A stretch of 64,000 nucleotides of DNA from Cyanophora paradoxa. Taxonomy: Eukaryota; Glaucocystophyceae; Cyanophorales; Cyanophoraceae. Below, piece by piece: positions 24,656-35,800 of this stretch. A model generated the notes under the pieces. That model was not told where the DNA came from, did not search any database, and saw only the letters and a list, made by a program, of their open reading frames with translations. The translations under genes were made by a program, and so were the position numbers. The stretch covers positions 124,001 through 188,000 of the forward strand of contig QPMI01000517.1 in the NCBI GenBank assembly GCA_004431415.1. The letters run 5' to 3'. Each line of letters begins with the position of its first letter. Position 1 is the first letter of the stretch.

Positions 24656-25879
24656 GCCACCTGCAACGGCTCCGACACCAACGACGACCCGCCGCCCGGC
24701 CCCCTCTTCCCCCCGCCGACCCCGTGTCCCCCGCAGCGGACCAGCTGCCCCCCTTCCTACCGCCCCGCAGACATTCCCTGCCTCGGCTCCTTACCACTAT
24801 ATTGGTGGAATGGACATCCCCGACGCCCGACTCCTCTTTTCGGACGACTCCTCCCCGCCCCTCCCTCCGTCACTATTCTCGTCCCTCCTCCCGCCTCGCC
24901 GGCACATTCGCACATATATCCTAGCTGACAGCCCCGCCGACTACCATTTCCTCCGCTGCCAAGCGGACCTTGTTGACTATGTAGATGCCTCCGAGAATAC
25001 CAACACCCACCTGGTCCTGGACCTTGTCCCCCTCGCGTCCGCCAGACTTGAACGCGCCTTCATGGCGGAGGACACCGTCATCTGGAACCGCTGCATCCGA
25101 CTTCCCAAAGCTCATACTCTTTTTCCTTCCGACGAACACCTGACTATCGTCTCGGACTGTGACATCCTCCGCGCCTACTCCGCTTTTCTTGCAGCCTTAG
25201 GACGCAGAGACATCACTCACAACATCTCCTTCCAGTGCTGCTCCCCTCCCAACCCAATCTTCCTTCAACCACTCCCCGAGGACGCCCCTGATGTTGACCA
25301 CCCTGATCCTGGGCCTACAAGGAAACTCGCCCTCGACTATTACTTAGCCCACCCTAGGGGCTCCGGCCCCACCTGGCACTTCTACCCCACTTCCCTCTGC
25401 AAACCCGCTGTCCCCGCCGACCGTGACACGCCTCTCCCCGCCTGGTACTGGGACGAGGACCTTACACTCGCCCCCACCTCCCAGACCGAGGCTGGCACCC
25501 CTATGGTCGCGTACCACCGTTGCGACCCTGGCATGTGGGGCATCCCTATTTCCTCCCTGATCGCAGAACAATGGGCACGGGGACCCGCCCTCTCCTGCCC
25601 GCACTGCCACCCCACCCCCGCCCCGCCTGGCCCCCCACCCACGTTCCCTCTCCGCGACCAAACCGGCGCCCTTCCTGTCTTATTCGAACGCTATGGACGC
25701 CGAGCCATCCCCTACTCAGCTGCCATCGACCCCGACGGCCCCAGGTATGATCGCCGAGTACTTCCCCTCCTCGACGGCATAAAATCTCGCCTGGCTGCCC
25801 TTAAAGCGGCCCCCCTCTCCCTCATCGACCCCAACCCTCGGTCTGGGGCCCACCTGGCCACACCCGTTCTCCTCGCACA

Positions 25880-26450
25880 ACCCATACCTGCAGAACCCGT
25901 CGACGCTTTCTTCAGACTTCTCCAAAACCGCCAAGTCTCCTTCCGCCTGCATGCCCCGACCACCCCCAAGTGCCTCTTCCTCTCGTCCTCCCACGCAACC
26001 TCGATCCTCATGGGCACAGCCCCCACTGCCCTTTCTATCAAAGCCCGCGCAGGCCAGCCACAACTGGACCGACCCTACGTCCCGCACCCTTTCTCCCCAA
26101 CGGAATACGATTATATTCTCCTCCCCCTGCCCCCCTCTGGGTCCCGACCCTGGCGACTAGCAATCATCTCGGCCCGCCTCCGCGAAATCCGCATCCTGGA
26201 CGTCACCCGCAAACCCGCCTCCGACGTCACGGCCCCTCTTAAAGACTGGGTCATCAACTGGTGGACGGCGACTCTCCGCCCCGGCGACTCCTCCCCACGC
26301 TCGGCCTGGAAGTACGACACCAGCACCTTCCCCACACAAGCCTGGAAAAACGTTCACACGGGTGAAGACGCTCTCTTCGTCATGACCGCTGCTGAGTTCA
26401 TTGGCCGCGGTGAGGAAGTCCACCTGTATGGCAAAGGACGGGGCCGCCCC
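25880..26450 (+). other. Ulp1-like (C48) domain 1, catalytic residues lost
   Basis: The order of motifs matches Ulp1 proteases. An early helix AEPVDAFFRLLQNRQ is followed by KCLFLSSSHATSIL and EYDYILLPLPP. PWRLAIIS stands where HW-L--I is expected, ILDVTRKP where the Asp strand is, and DALFVMTAAEFIGRGEE where DCG-FV----E-I-RG lies. The His is Pro and the Cys is Ala; the Asp remains. It is therefore predicted to be a non-catalytic relative, perhaps binding a ubiquitin-like protein. The fold call is by pattern only. Confidence 0.5.
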
Positions 26451-26999
26451 ATCCCCTTCCACGCCCCCATCTACCGGGAGCGTTGGGCGGCCGCTCTCCT
26501 TCTCCGGGACCCTGAGGTTCTCCTGGGGACAGTCCAGGCCAACGACCCGGCATTCACAACAAAACGACAGCGCATGACCCCGCGCACCAGCTCCCGCCCT
26601 TCCCAGCACACGGCAGCCAAAGCCCGCCGTCCGGTTAGACGCAAGCGAGACCCCACCCCTCCTCCCTTCCGTCCTCCCCTCCCCCCCCCGTCCCTTACAC
26701 CGGTAACCCCCCGGTCCCCCAATTCCCCTCCCTCCTCCCCGCAGCTCCCCACCCCCCCCCCACCCTGCCCTTCCCCACCCCCACGCCCCCCGGCGCCCGA
26801 GGCCCGACCAACTGCTTCCCCAGGCCGAACCCCCGCTCACACGACTGAATTTCCCCTCCCTCGCCCCCTGACGCTGGCGGAGAAAAGTTGGCTGGGGAAT
26901 GCCTTCCGGTTTGCAGACAATGATTACTGCGCGGAGCAAACTCTCATGTCGAAACCCCCCTCCCACCCGCCCCCCGACCTGACCCTCATCGCCACTCCC

Positions 27000-27610
27000 T
27001 CATTCGACGAGGCGACCTTATCCACCTCCGGCCGAATGCCGCCCTCAGCCTCCCCCTCGTGGAAGCCTTCCTTGACATGCTCTCCTCCCGCGAAGCCGCC
27101 CTGGCCTCGCCTCACCCTACCTACTTCCTGTCGTCCAGCTCTTACCCCGCTAGTGCAGCCTCCCAATTTGACTCTCGGGGCTCTGCCCCCTCCCCCTGCA
27201 CCACTACCTTCCCCCCGGACGCCTTCTCGATGCCCGCCTTGTCCTTGTCCCCATCCTTACCTATCGCCCCACTCATCATGCCCCACCAGCCCCCTCGCCG
27301 ACCCTTCCCTCAGGCAGATCCCGGCACCCTCAGGGCCCCCCGGGACACTGGCACCTACTTGCCTTATTTCCTCAGACGCGCTCGTTCTACATTCACAACG
27401 GCTCCCTCGACGTCCCTGATCACCTTGTCTCCTTTGCACAAGACTTGGCGGCCACTTGGAGTCAACGCGACTCTGGCTCTCCCCTCCCCCTCACTCCATT
27501 CTGCAGATGGACCTACCTACGCCCGGAGACATCCCTCTCCGTTCTCCAGCCTCCCAACAGCACGGCCTGCGGCCCTCTCCTCCTCCTCACAGCTGACCTA
27601 CTCAGTCGCT
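27000..27610 (+). other. Ulp1-like (C48) cysteine protease domain 2, catalytic residues present
   Basis: Frame +2 (about 27,005-27,165) gives PLVEAFLDMLSSREAAL...TYFLSSSSYP, matching the early helices of domain 1. From about 27,200 the next frame gives RLVLVPILTYRP, then GHWHLLALFP (His codon 27,346), FYIHNGSL (Asn 27,397 in the usual Asp position), LQPPNSTACGPLLLL (Gln 27,547; Cys 27,568) and TADLLSR. This is the His-Asp/Asn-Gln-Cys order of the Ulp1/SENP family, which cleaves SUMO-like proteins. In a retroelement it might process the polyprotein or remove SUMO marks. One frame change cuts the domain, so this copy may not make it intact. Confidence 0.6.
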
Positions 27611-29640
27611 CCTCAGCACTTGCCCCGTCGGACCTGCCCCGCCCCCCAGCCTACATTCAGGTCGACAATGCTGCGCTCCGCAGATACCGTGAATATATTG
27701 CCCTCAGCCTCTGCTACGGGTCCGTCACCCTCGACCCTATATGCTGTGGCCCTGCCCTCCCGGCCCTCAGACCCCCACCGACCTTCCCGGGGCGCCCCCG
27801 ACCGCCACGCCGCCCCCCAGTCTCCACCGGCGGCACCCTCCCTACCCTCGACTCCCCACCACCCTCCCCCGACCGCCCAGCCCTCCCGCGCTCCCCAACT
27901 GTGCTTGAGTCTACCCCGCCTCGCCCTGCAGGGCCCGCCACCCCCCTCCCTCCCGGTGCTCGCTACGCCCAAGAACTCGCCTCTCAGCTCGCCGACCTGG
28001 CCCGCAACGAAGCCTCCGCAACAGCACGCCGTCTCTTCCGGCCGTCCCACGTGACCCCACTCGAGGCGGCGACCATCCTAGCTGAAGCCGCTCACCGCGA
28101 CGCCGCCCAGCCGCCACCACGGTCCGCCAAAGCATCTAAAACGGCCGCAAAGAAAGAGGCGGCCAGGACCCCGGCCAAGAGCCGTATCTCGAACCCAGCC
28201 TATACTCCTGACAACTGCCACAATGACGCCGTTGACAAGCTCGCCAAAACGGCCCCAGACGCCCCCCTCTCAGCCCTTCTCTTCATTCCTCACAGTTTCA
28301 AATGCTTCCTCATCCGCGTCGGCCTCCCGCCCCCGTCATCCCAAGGCCCAGTTCCAGGAGCCGAGCCTTACAGAGGCAGACTCCATGCATACCGCGTTGA
28401 GGGGGACCCCCGCTCTCACTTCCTAGCCGAAGCCTCCCTCTCCCAATACCTCGACTGGCGCCAGCTTCGCAACGCTGGGGCCGTCCTCAGCAATCCTCAC
28501 GTTACCCTCGCCCCAGCCCTCTCCCTCGTGTCCGACAAGCCACCGGACCGCCGTACCCCCACAGGCGATCACCTCCGCAAAGTCAGATTCCAGTGCATTC
28601 TTGGAGGCCTCCCCTCCCTCACCATCCGCCTCCTCCACGACCCCGACCTATACGGCCCTCTCTTTCCTGACGGTATCGCCCACTGCCCCTTCTGTCACCT
28701 CCCCCCCACCCCTGCCCCAGTCCCCGAGGACCCTACTTCCCCACCCCCACCCTCCCCGCCCCCTGCCACGTGCACCCCCCCGGGCTCCCCCCCGCCCTCT
28801 TCCCCACCGAGGGCCGCAGACCCCAGACAGCCCGACCCTACAACCCACCCCCCCGAAGACTTCATTCACATATTTACGTGCCCCGCCGCTCGCCTCCTCC
28901 TCCAAGCTTTCCAGGATGCACTCGTGACCTTCCTCCGCACCCGGGTTCTCCGCCACTCGCCCAAACCCTTAGGACACGACGACACTATTTTTCAACTCTT
29001 TCCCTTCCTCCGCCTCGTCTCCCCTGACCCCGCCTCTCCCCTCCAATCCGCCCTCCTCTCCCCCACCGAAAATCCGGCCCTTTTCCGCCCCCCAGGTCTT
29101 ACCGATACCCTATGGACAAAGCTTAGCCCGGCCTTGGCTGACATACTCCCCTTCCCCGCCCCTGCCCTCCTGCGCCTCGGTACCCCGGCAGGATTGCCCG
29201 CCCTCTGCGCAGCCCTGGGCATCAACAAGACCACCACAATGTCAATCCAAAAAGATTTAGCGCTACTCCTCGACCAACACCTCCGTGCGATCTGGAGGGA
29301 CCGCTGCGCCCGCAACCACGCCTGGGAGCTCCGACAAGGCATCACTGACAGAACCAAACGTCGATACCGCAAACATGCCGACACCAAACCCTCCCGCTCG
29401 CCGCTAGTACAGCCGCCTAGTCCCCCCCTCCCCCCCCCCCCCCCCGCCCCCTCCCTCCATGATACCATCTCCATCACTGACTTCTGCTGCGAATTGGACT
29501 CGGAAGGCCAACCCTGGGTTCTCCTGGAAAATATCCGCCAAGCAATAGCACGACTCCCTGCCGCCCCCTCACCCCAGGCCGCCCCCTCCCCTCAGGCCCC
29601 TCCCTCCCCCCAACCGCCCGATGCAGGACCCACCGCCGGA
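27166..29640 (+). CDS. Element 1: protease end, RNase H C-terminal half and zinc knuckle region
   Basis: An open frame holding the catalytic half of the Ulp-like protease, a Pro-rich and then Ala/Lys-rich stretch (RYAQELASQLADLARNEASA), and the RNase H end NCHNDAVDKLAKTA (Asp codon about 28,234). The LINE C-terminal region follows: YRGRLHAYRVEGDPRSHFLA parallels IVRRVEGDPRRHAAVL of element 2. A knuckle HCPFC...FIHIFTC (C-x2-C...H-x4-C, about 28,680-28,890) comes next, then a helix DQHLRAIWRDRCARNHAWEL with a counterpart in element 2. After a Pro-rich run the coding passes to another frame at about 29,620. Confidence 0.75.
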
Positions 29641-30704
29641 CATCTGACTTCTCTTGCACCTGTGGCACCCAATTTGCCTCCGCAGCTGCCCTCCAGGCCC
29701 ACTCCGACGCCAGACGGGGAAAGTGCCCCGCTCGCCCAGAGACCACCTCATACTCTCGACCTGCCTCCCAACCTGCTGCACCCCCAACGCAGCCTTCCCA
29801 CAAGAACCCCGACAATGGCACCCTGCCCGCTCTGCCCGCGGGCCCTACGTCCGCTACTCAACCTTCCAAGCGCCCCGCCCCAACGCTCCCCCTGGCCCCT
29901 CCCTCGAAACGAACTCGCCCGTCGCCTGCCTCACGCAAACGGACAACCGCTACTCCCCCCGCCCCGGCACCCAAACGCCCGCGCCTCATGACCCCTCCCC
30001 TTCCCGCCTCTGCACCCGCCCCACCCGTACCTACGGCAAAAAGAAAGGCAGCCGGTCGCAAGACCCCCAAGCGCGGGACCAAAAAAGCGCGAACGGTGTC
30101 GATACCTGCTGGACAACCCACAATCACGTCCCTCTTCGCACCTGGAGTGTACAAACCACTAACGACGCTTCAAGTAGCCGACTCTCCCCCCCCCTCCTCG
30201 CTTCAGCCGGCCCCCCCGACCGGGACCCCGCACGGTGCCGCCCCGCTGCCCCCTACGGTTCCTCCCCCAGCCCCAACCGACTCACAAGTGCCGAACCCCT
30301 CGTTGACTCCGGCCACCCCTATGGCTTCGGCCCTCCCCTCGGCTTCGGCCCCCCCCTCGGCTTCGGCCACCCCATCGGCTTCGGCCCCCCCCCCGGCTTC
30401 GGCCACCCCATCGGCCTCGGCCACCCCTCTGGCTTCGGCCACCCCCCCTACTCAGACCGACCCCTCCCGACCCCTCGCGACCCGCCTCGCCTCCGCACTC
30501 CCCGCTCTCTGCGCCGCCTGTCAGTGCCCACGCTCACTCCACTCTGCCGTCCCGGCACCGCTCCCTGCCCTGCCCCGCATCCGCTGCCCACCCCCTACCG
30601 CTGCCTCCGCCCACTCCCTCTCCTTCCTCATATCTTCCTCCTACCACCTTCTTCACCTCGACAGAACGGGACACCGATTAATCGGGGTCCTGGGGCGCAG
30701 GTGA
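29610..30704 (+). CDS. Element 1 C-terminal tail: zinc finger, nuclear signals, PCNA-box-like motif
   Basis: In this frame 29,654-29,735 encodes FSCTCGTQFASAAALQAH-SDARRGKCP, a C-x-C...H...C finger of the kind that closes many LINE ORF2 proteins. Basic clusters follow (PSKRPAPT, PPSKRTRPS, APKRPRL, KRKAAGRKTPKRGTKKARTV), then GQPTITSLFAPG, which fits the PCNA-binding box Q-x-x-I-x-x-(L/F)-F. After an 18-bp Ala/Ser/Pro repeat the tail ends GHRLIGVLGRR and stops at 30,704. It is likely the targeting and nucleic-acid-binding end of ORF2. The first ATG in frame (29,988) is probably internal. Confidence 0.65.
   Translation, partial: PTARCRTHRRTSDFSCTCGTQFASAAALQAHSDARRGKCPARPETTSYSRPASQPAAPPTQPSHKNPDNGTLPALPAGPTSATQPSKRPAPTLPLAPPSKRTRPSPASRKRTTATPPAPAPKRPRLMTPPLPASAPAPPVPTAKRKAAGRKTPKRGTKKARTVSIPAGQPTITSLFAPGVYKPLTTLQVADSPPPSSLQPAPPTGTPHGAAPLPPTVPPPAPTDSQVPNPSLTPATPMASALPSASAPPSASATPSASAPPPASATPSASATPLASATPPTQTDPSRPLATRLASALPALCAACQCPRSLHSAVPAPLPALPRIRCPPPTAASAHSLSFLISSSYHLLHLDRTGHRLIGVLGRR
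30300..30455 (+). repeat. 18-bp tandem repeat in the ORF2 tail
   Basis: About seven copies of a unit like TCGGCTTCGGCCACCCC, coding for ASATPS/ASAPPP in the frame of the C-terminal tail. Copies differ by a few bases. Confidence 0.8.
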
Positions 30705-31031
30705 GGAGGAGGGAGGAGGCAGAGTGAGGAGGAGGAGGGGTGGCGGAGCGGCGACAAGGGAGGGCGGCGGACTGCGAGACATTTCACTTCCAGGGCTCAT
30801 GAGGGATGGAGGAGTTGATCAAGGGGTGGGCGCGCGGGTCTGGTTACGGCTATCACCGAAAACCATGGCTCCCCCACTCAGGCGAACCTCCCATACTGAG
30901 CGACCCATGGCCGGCACCTCGCTAGCATCTTCGGCTAGATAGATGACCGGTCGGAAGGGCGCGTCACGTAGAACATTGATACATGTGCCGTGGTGTATCA
31001 ATGCGACGTCCACTTTTGCAAAAAAAAAAAA
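30705..31031 (+). other. 3' UTR and A-run of element 1
   Basis: After the stop at 30,702-30,704 there is a G/A-rich purine stretch, then an ordinary sequence with a near-palindrome (TTGATACATG...TGTATCAA, about 30,976-31,001), then 12 A at 31,020-31,031. The A-run marks the likely 3' end produced by target-primed reverse transcription. The next base starts sequence that belongs to another element. Confidence 0.5.
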
Positions 31032-31225
31032 GCGGCCGCGCCTTCGACGCCGAGCAAGTCCGGCAGCAACCGGTGGCCCAGGCCACTGCGAGCCAGCAGC
31101 CCCGCCGGGCGGTTCGTGCGGCGCGCGAAGTCCCGGCACACCAGCGCATGTACGACCAAATTATGCAAGCCGGCGCTGCTGGCCTCCGCCCGACTTCCCT
31201 TGGCAAGCGACCGCTGCCGCAGTAG
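31032..31225 (+). pseudogene. C-terminal fragment of element 2 ORF1
   Basis: The frame gives FDAEQVRQQPVAQATASQQP, RRAVRAAREVPAHQRMYDQI and LRPTSLGKRPLPQ, then TAG. It has no start of its own: it begins directly after the A-run of element 1. It lies 177 bp before ORF2. Position and basic composition suit the end of a LINE ORF1 (an RNA-binding protein), but no diagnostic motif is present. Confidence 0.45.
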
Positions 31226-31402
31226 GCCTAGCTACAGCCATAGTCCCCAGTGCTCCAGTGAGAGCCCCTTTACCCACAGAACACTTGTCTGTAGCTTTCC
31301 CGCCCTTGATTCGATAAACCGCCATGCTGAAGATTGTCTTCCAGTGCGCGTGCACAAGGGCACTGGGATGGTACACAACGTCAACAACTGTACTGTACCC
31401 AA

Positions 31403-32893
31403 ATGAAAAAGAAAACTAAATCTGCGGCCGCGGCCCCCGCGGCACCAAAAGCAGCTCCAAAACCTAAGGCGCCCGGCAGCAAGCCAACGGGCCAAAAGAA
31501 ACAAAATGCGACCAAGCTGCAGCTGAACAACAAGGCGGCGGGCGCGGCGCCCGCGGGATCTGGGCAGGCGGCCGCGACGCTTCGGCTGGAGAACGTCTTC
31601 CCCCCTAGCATGTTTCCCGAAGGTGGCGACTTCATAGGGGACGAACCGGCTATCAGGAAGCAGAAACCGGACGGGGTGCTGAGGACCATGACCTTCAACA
31701 CGAGAGGCTCCAGCGCCTACAAGCTGCAGCAGCTAGAAGAGTTCTGCTGCCGCTGGGATGTCGATGTAGCGGGCGTGCAGGAGCTGTCGATGACAAGGCC
31801 CCAGATGGCCGCCGCCCTGAGGTCGAGAGGGGAGGACCCGCTCCAGCCGGAAGGCGCGATAACGCACGGAAAGCTCCTGTACACGCTAAAATCAGGAGAC
31901 GGAACGCGAGGGAGCGGCGCCGCTCTCTGGGTCGCGCCGCAATGGGTCAAGCACCTCACGACGAAGTACGAGGTCCAGGGCCGGCTGATCGGGTTCGAGC
32001 TCCGCTTCAAAGGGAACCTCCAGCTCTTCGTGGCGAGCGTGTACATGCCCGCGACCGAGAGCAAAGCTGCGCACCGCCAGGATCAGGAGAAGGTCGTTGA
32101 AGAACTGACGAAGATGTACGACGACTTCTACGAGCGTGACAACGCGCACCTGCTGCTCCTGGGAGACTGGAACTCGGTCCCGGTCCCGTCGAGCTCACGC
32201 ATCCGAAACGGCGCCCTGGCCCAGAGCCACAAAGCCGAACGGAAGTGGTGGCACACGATGATCGACTCGTGGGACCTGCACGACGCCGGGATGTCACACG
32301 CGGCGAAACATGATGACGGAACTCTCTGCGGAGCACGCGAGATCACGCACCGCACCCCGCACGGAAGCAAGGGCCAAGGAGCGTCGGTCGGGGCGGCGGT
32401 GGCACCTGTACCGTCAGACGGAGTAGACGAGTCAGAGGGCGCGGAACGCGAAGCCGAGGAGGAAACGCCGGCTGACCTACCAAAAGACGCGCTCTGGCAC
32501 GCGGCGCGCATCGATGCAGTGCTGGTCTCGGAATCACTGGATCACGCGCTCCTCAGCGCGCACACGTGCCCCGCGTGGGTCGATGCGCCGCACGACTCAG
32601 ACCACTATCCAGCGTTCGCGGACTTCGACCTGGAGGAGGCGGGCATGACAGCGCCGGTGGGACCGAAGCCAGAACCGAAACCCGGGCCACCAGTGTTTGA
32701 CCCGGACGGCCTGAAGCGCACACAAAACGAAAAAGATGAGCTGAAAAGAGAGCTAAACAGGCAGCTCGGCGAAGCCGTCGGGGCGGACCTCGACGCCGTC
32801 GGCGAGGGCACGCCGGAAGAGCGTCTTGAGCGACTGAGCCGCATCCACGCTGCGAGCGCGAGCCTTGTTCAGGAGGTGGCAAAGGAACATCTA
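31403..32893 (+). CDS. Element 2 ORF2, part 1: basic leader and APE endonuclease
   Basis: Start at 31,403 (MKKKTKS), followed by an Ala/Pro/Lys-rich leader. Endonuclease motifs are MTFNTRG (Asn), AGVQELS (Glu), LLGDWNS (Asp, Asn), RIDAVLV and SDHYPAF (Asp-His). All catalytic residues are kept. It nicks target DNA for primed reverse transcription. Sequence continues EERLERLSRIHAASASLVQE, then changes frame at about 32,890 (part 2 starts EGPRGKPTKPRNLPW). One lost base would explain the break. The frame itself stays open to 33,022, but that end is not coding-like. Confidence 0.88.
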
Positions 32894-35800
32894 TGCATGA
32901 GGGGCCGAGGGGGAAGCCGACCAAGCCGCGCAACCTGCCGTGGCAGGCGAAGGCCGACGCCAGAGTTGCCCGCATTCTCGCTGCCTGGAGGAAGGAACCA
33001 GGCGGGATCCCGTCGGAGCTGACGGTCCAGGCGATCGAGAAGCTGCTGCACTACGTGACCGCCAGGGAAGGTCTCCGACCCTTCCCGCTCCGTCCGGCTG
33101 AACGGCGCCAAGCGAGGGCTGAACAAGGCTCACCGCCGCCCGGATCCCCGTATGCGCACTCGAGCTCGCACAGCTCACAAGGCTCGCGCAGCGGTAGCCC
33201 CGCGCCGGTTCCAGCCGTACCCCCCGCGGCTGATCAGCAAGAGGACTGGGCCGAGATGCACCGGCGGCAGCTCAAAGAAGACTGGGCGACCTTCTTCCGG
33301 GAGCTGAAAGTATGGCGAAACCGGACGCGGCACGACCTGCAGAAAATCCGCCGGGCGCTCCAGGCGGAGGACGTTGAGAGGGCATTAAAAGAGAGGCTAG
33401 ACAAGTTCATGGACGGCCGCCAGCTCGGATCCTATATAGCCGCGGTGCTAGAAAAGCCGCGGAACCGCCCGATCATGCACATCACGCGTGTATCCAAGGA
33501 CGGAAAAACGTATGAAATCTACACGGAGCCTGAGGAAGTGAAACGACTCCTAAAAGAGCACTGGCGGAAATGGTGCCGACGCCGACGCCCACGCGTGGGC
33601 TGCACCCCAGAGACAATACCGGAAAGTGCGCTGAAGGATAGCATGGGGAAAGAACTGCTCGACTTCTGGAGGCTGGAATACGAGCCAAAAGCATACGCGG
33701 ACCCTGCACTATTCCGAAACGACATGTCGGTGCCGAGCGAAGGCGAGCTCGGCGACTACATTAAAACGCTAAGAAACACGGCAGCCGGGCCGTCGAACTT
33801 CTCATATGCTATGGTGAAGTTCCTATGGGCGCCGGTGCCCAAGCCGAAGCCCAAAGACGGGAAGGGCAACGAGGCCGGTGGCCCAGCGCCGGAGGGCCCG
33901 AGCCCAGCCGACGAGAGCGCCGAGGAGGCCACGGAAGCGGAGCCCGTACACTGGGGCCGGAAGCTGCTGCTCTCGCTGGTGGCTGAAGCGATCCGCCTCC
34001 GGGACCTGCCGGACGCCGTGTGTCAGGGCAACATCCTCGGCATTACTAAGAGCCGGGAGTGGGACGGGGATATCGAAAATAACCTGCGACCGATCACCCT
34101 GCAGGAGGTGGCCCTGAAGCTGACCACTGGCCTCCTGAACGCGCGCCTGTCCCGGACAATCCATCAGAACGGGCTCCTGAAAGGGGCCAACTACGGCTTC
34201 AGACCTGGTTGCTCGACGGACGACGCCCTCCACGTCTTTAACGCAGTCCTCGAGGACGCGAAGGAGTTCAAGAAGCCCCTGTACATCCTGCTGCAGGATA
34301 TCAGGCGAGCGTACGACTCCGTCTCGTGGGAGAGCATGGAGCTCTCGATGCGGAGGCTAAACGTACCCGAGGGGTACATCGAACTCCACAGGAACATATT
34401 CCGGCGCCGCAGGGCGCGGGCAATCTCCGGTCACGGCCTCTCCGACGAGTTCGAGCTCGAGTGCGGGCTGCCGCAGGGCGGCGTCGAGTCGCCGCTGCAC
34501 TGGCTGATCTTCTACGATGCCCTCCTCTGCGCGCAAGAGCGCCTGGATCAGCACGAACGCCAGCACGGAAAGAAGACGGCAAAGACGATAGAGCACTATG
34601 CCCACCCCGAGAGCTGGGAGGAGCCGGGCACGGCGTACGTGATGGGGAACCCGAGGGAGACCGATGCTGCGGAACGCGAGGGCCGGGCCCGCGTCAGCGG
34701 CGTGGCGTACGCCGACGACACGAAGTGGATGAGCGGCAGCATGCGGGGGCTGCAGACCCAGGCCGACGTGGCCGGCGAGTTCTTCCGACTGCACGATATC
34801 GAGGTCAACGCAAAGAAGACGATCTTCACGTGGAACAACGCACGTCGCGAGGTTGAGAGCAAACCTGGGGCCCACCCCGCCGCGAAGAAGAAGGAGAAGC
34901 AGCCCTCCCCGCCGAAGATCAACGGTACCCCCGTCGGACTTGTCCGCCAGCCCCACGAGCACTTCAAGCTCCTCGGGGTATACATGAGCGCAAACCTGAA
35001 CTGGGATCGTCAGTGGCAGTACATCTGCGATCAGGCGCGGGGCGCAGTCGCGCTGATAGAACGCAAGAAGCTCACCGCGAACGAGGCCTGCTACCTTGTC
35101 GAGGCCGTAGTACAGGCCCGCATCTCGTACGGCCTGAAGCTCATGACCCTGAGCGAGAGTCAGTGCCAGGAACTCGATCGTATTTGGATGCGGGTCGTCA
35201 AGCACCACGGGAACCTCGCCGCCTCGACGACGAATTACGCGATCTGGAGCCACGGGGGGTACAGCCTCAAACGAACAGCCCACCTGCAAGCGGAGGCGCA
35301 AATCACAGAGGCTCAGATCCGGCTCTGCGCGCCAGAGGGCTCGCTGCTGGCCCGGGTTGTACGACACCGGGTGCGCGCGCTGCAGGAGAAGCTTGGGGTG
35401 CCTCTGCTCCCGACCGAGTTCCTAAACGCGCCCGTCTCCAGCGACCTCGCCCGCAGAAACGCCCTGGCGGCGATCATGCCGCAGATGCAGCGCCGTAAGT
35501 ACCGGCTGATGTCGAATCACGCGCGCTACGCGGCGTTCCGCACCTTGCCCGGGGCGAAGCCTTGGCCTGACCCGGAGCGCCTCGACCGGCGCTACGTCGT
35601 GGCAATGCACATCCCAAGAGCCGTCTTCAGCGTCGCGGCCCCTGCCCTTTACGGGGCGGGCGTGACGACCATGGACGCGGTGACAGCAGCGGACGGCGAG
35701 ACCTTGCGAACCTGGCAGGACCTGTACATGGGCGCGCCCAAGGGAACGCTGCAGAAGAGCGAGCCTGCGTGGTGGCGTGAGGTGGCGAACGCGCTCACGG

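Larger units (their letters stand above)
24655..28195 (+). other. 3.5-kb coding insertion inside the RNase H domain of element 1
   Basis: Lies between the WVPSHQ strand and the HNDAVDKLAK helix of RNase H. These are adjacent in ordinary RNases H and are separated by only a few residues in element 2. It contains a proline-rich entry, a segment at about 24,800-25,600 with SCPHC, an inactive Ulp-like domain (25,880-26,450), a proline/basic linker (26,560-26,870) and a second Ulp-like domain with catalytic residues (27,000-27,610). A Pro/Ala/Lys-rich exit (27,770-28,190) follows. The frame changes at about 27,005 and 27,165-27,200. Confidence 0.7.
1..31031 (+). mobile_element. Element 1: very large APE-type non-LTR retrotransposon (5' end not certain)
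   Basis: A plus-strand LINE-like element. In order it carries hydrophobic 5' coding sequence, Cys/His modules alternating with Pro/Arg repeat arrays, an apurinic-type endonuclease (about 19,330-20,210), a reverse transcriptase (about 21,215-22,600), an RNase H split by an insertion (24,219-24,650 and 28,200-28,250), a C-x2-C...H-x4-C knuckle, a zinc finger and a basic tail ending at 30,704. A run of 12 A at 31,020-31,031 is taken as the 3' end. Catalytic residues of all three enzymes are present, but the coding frame shifts several times. A C-terminal RNase H together with an APE endonuclease fits the I/Tad/L1-like groups; the clade cannot be set by eye. The left end may lie before position 1. 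At about 31 kb it is far longer than usual LINEs (4-8 kb). Confidence 0.8.

Noticed and set aside
30819-31139. Open frames crossing the A-run at 31,020-31,031
   Set aside because: The Lys/Phe runs come from the A-run; there is no conserved coding on either side in the same frame except the ORF1 fragment after it.
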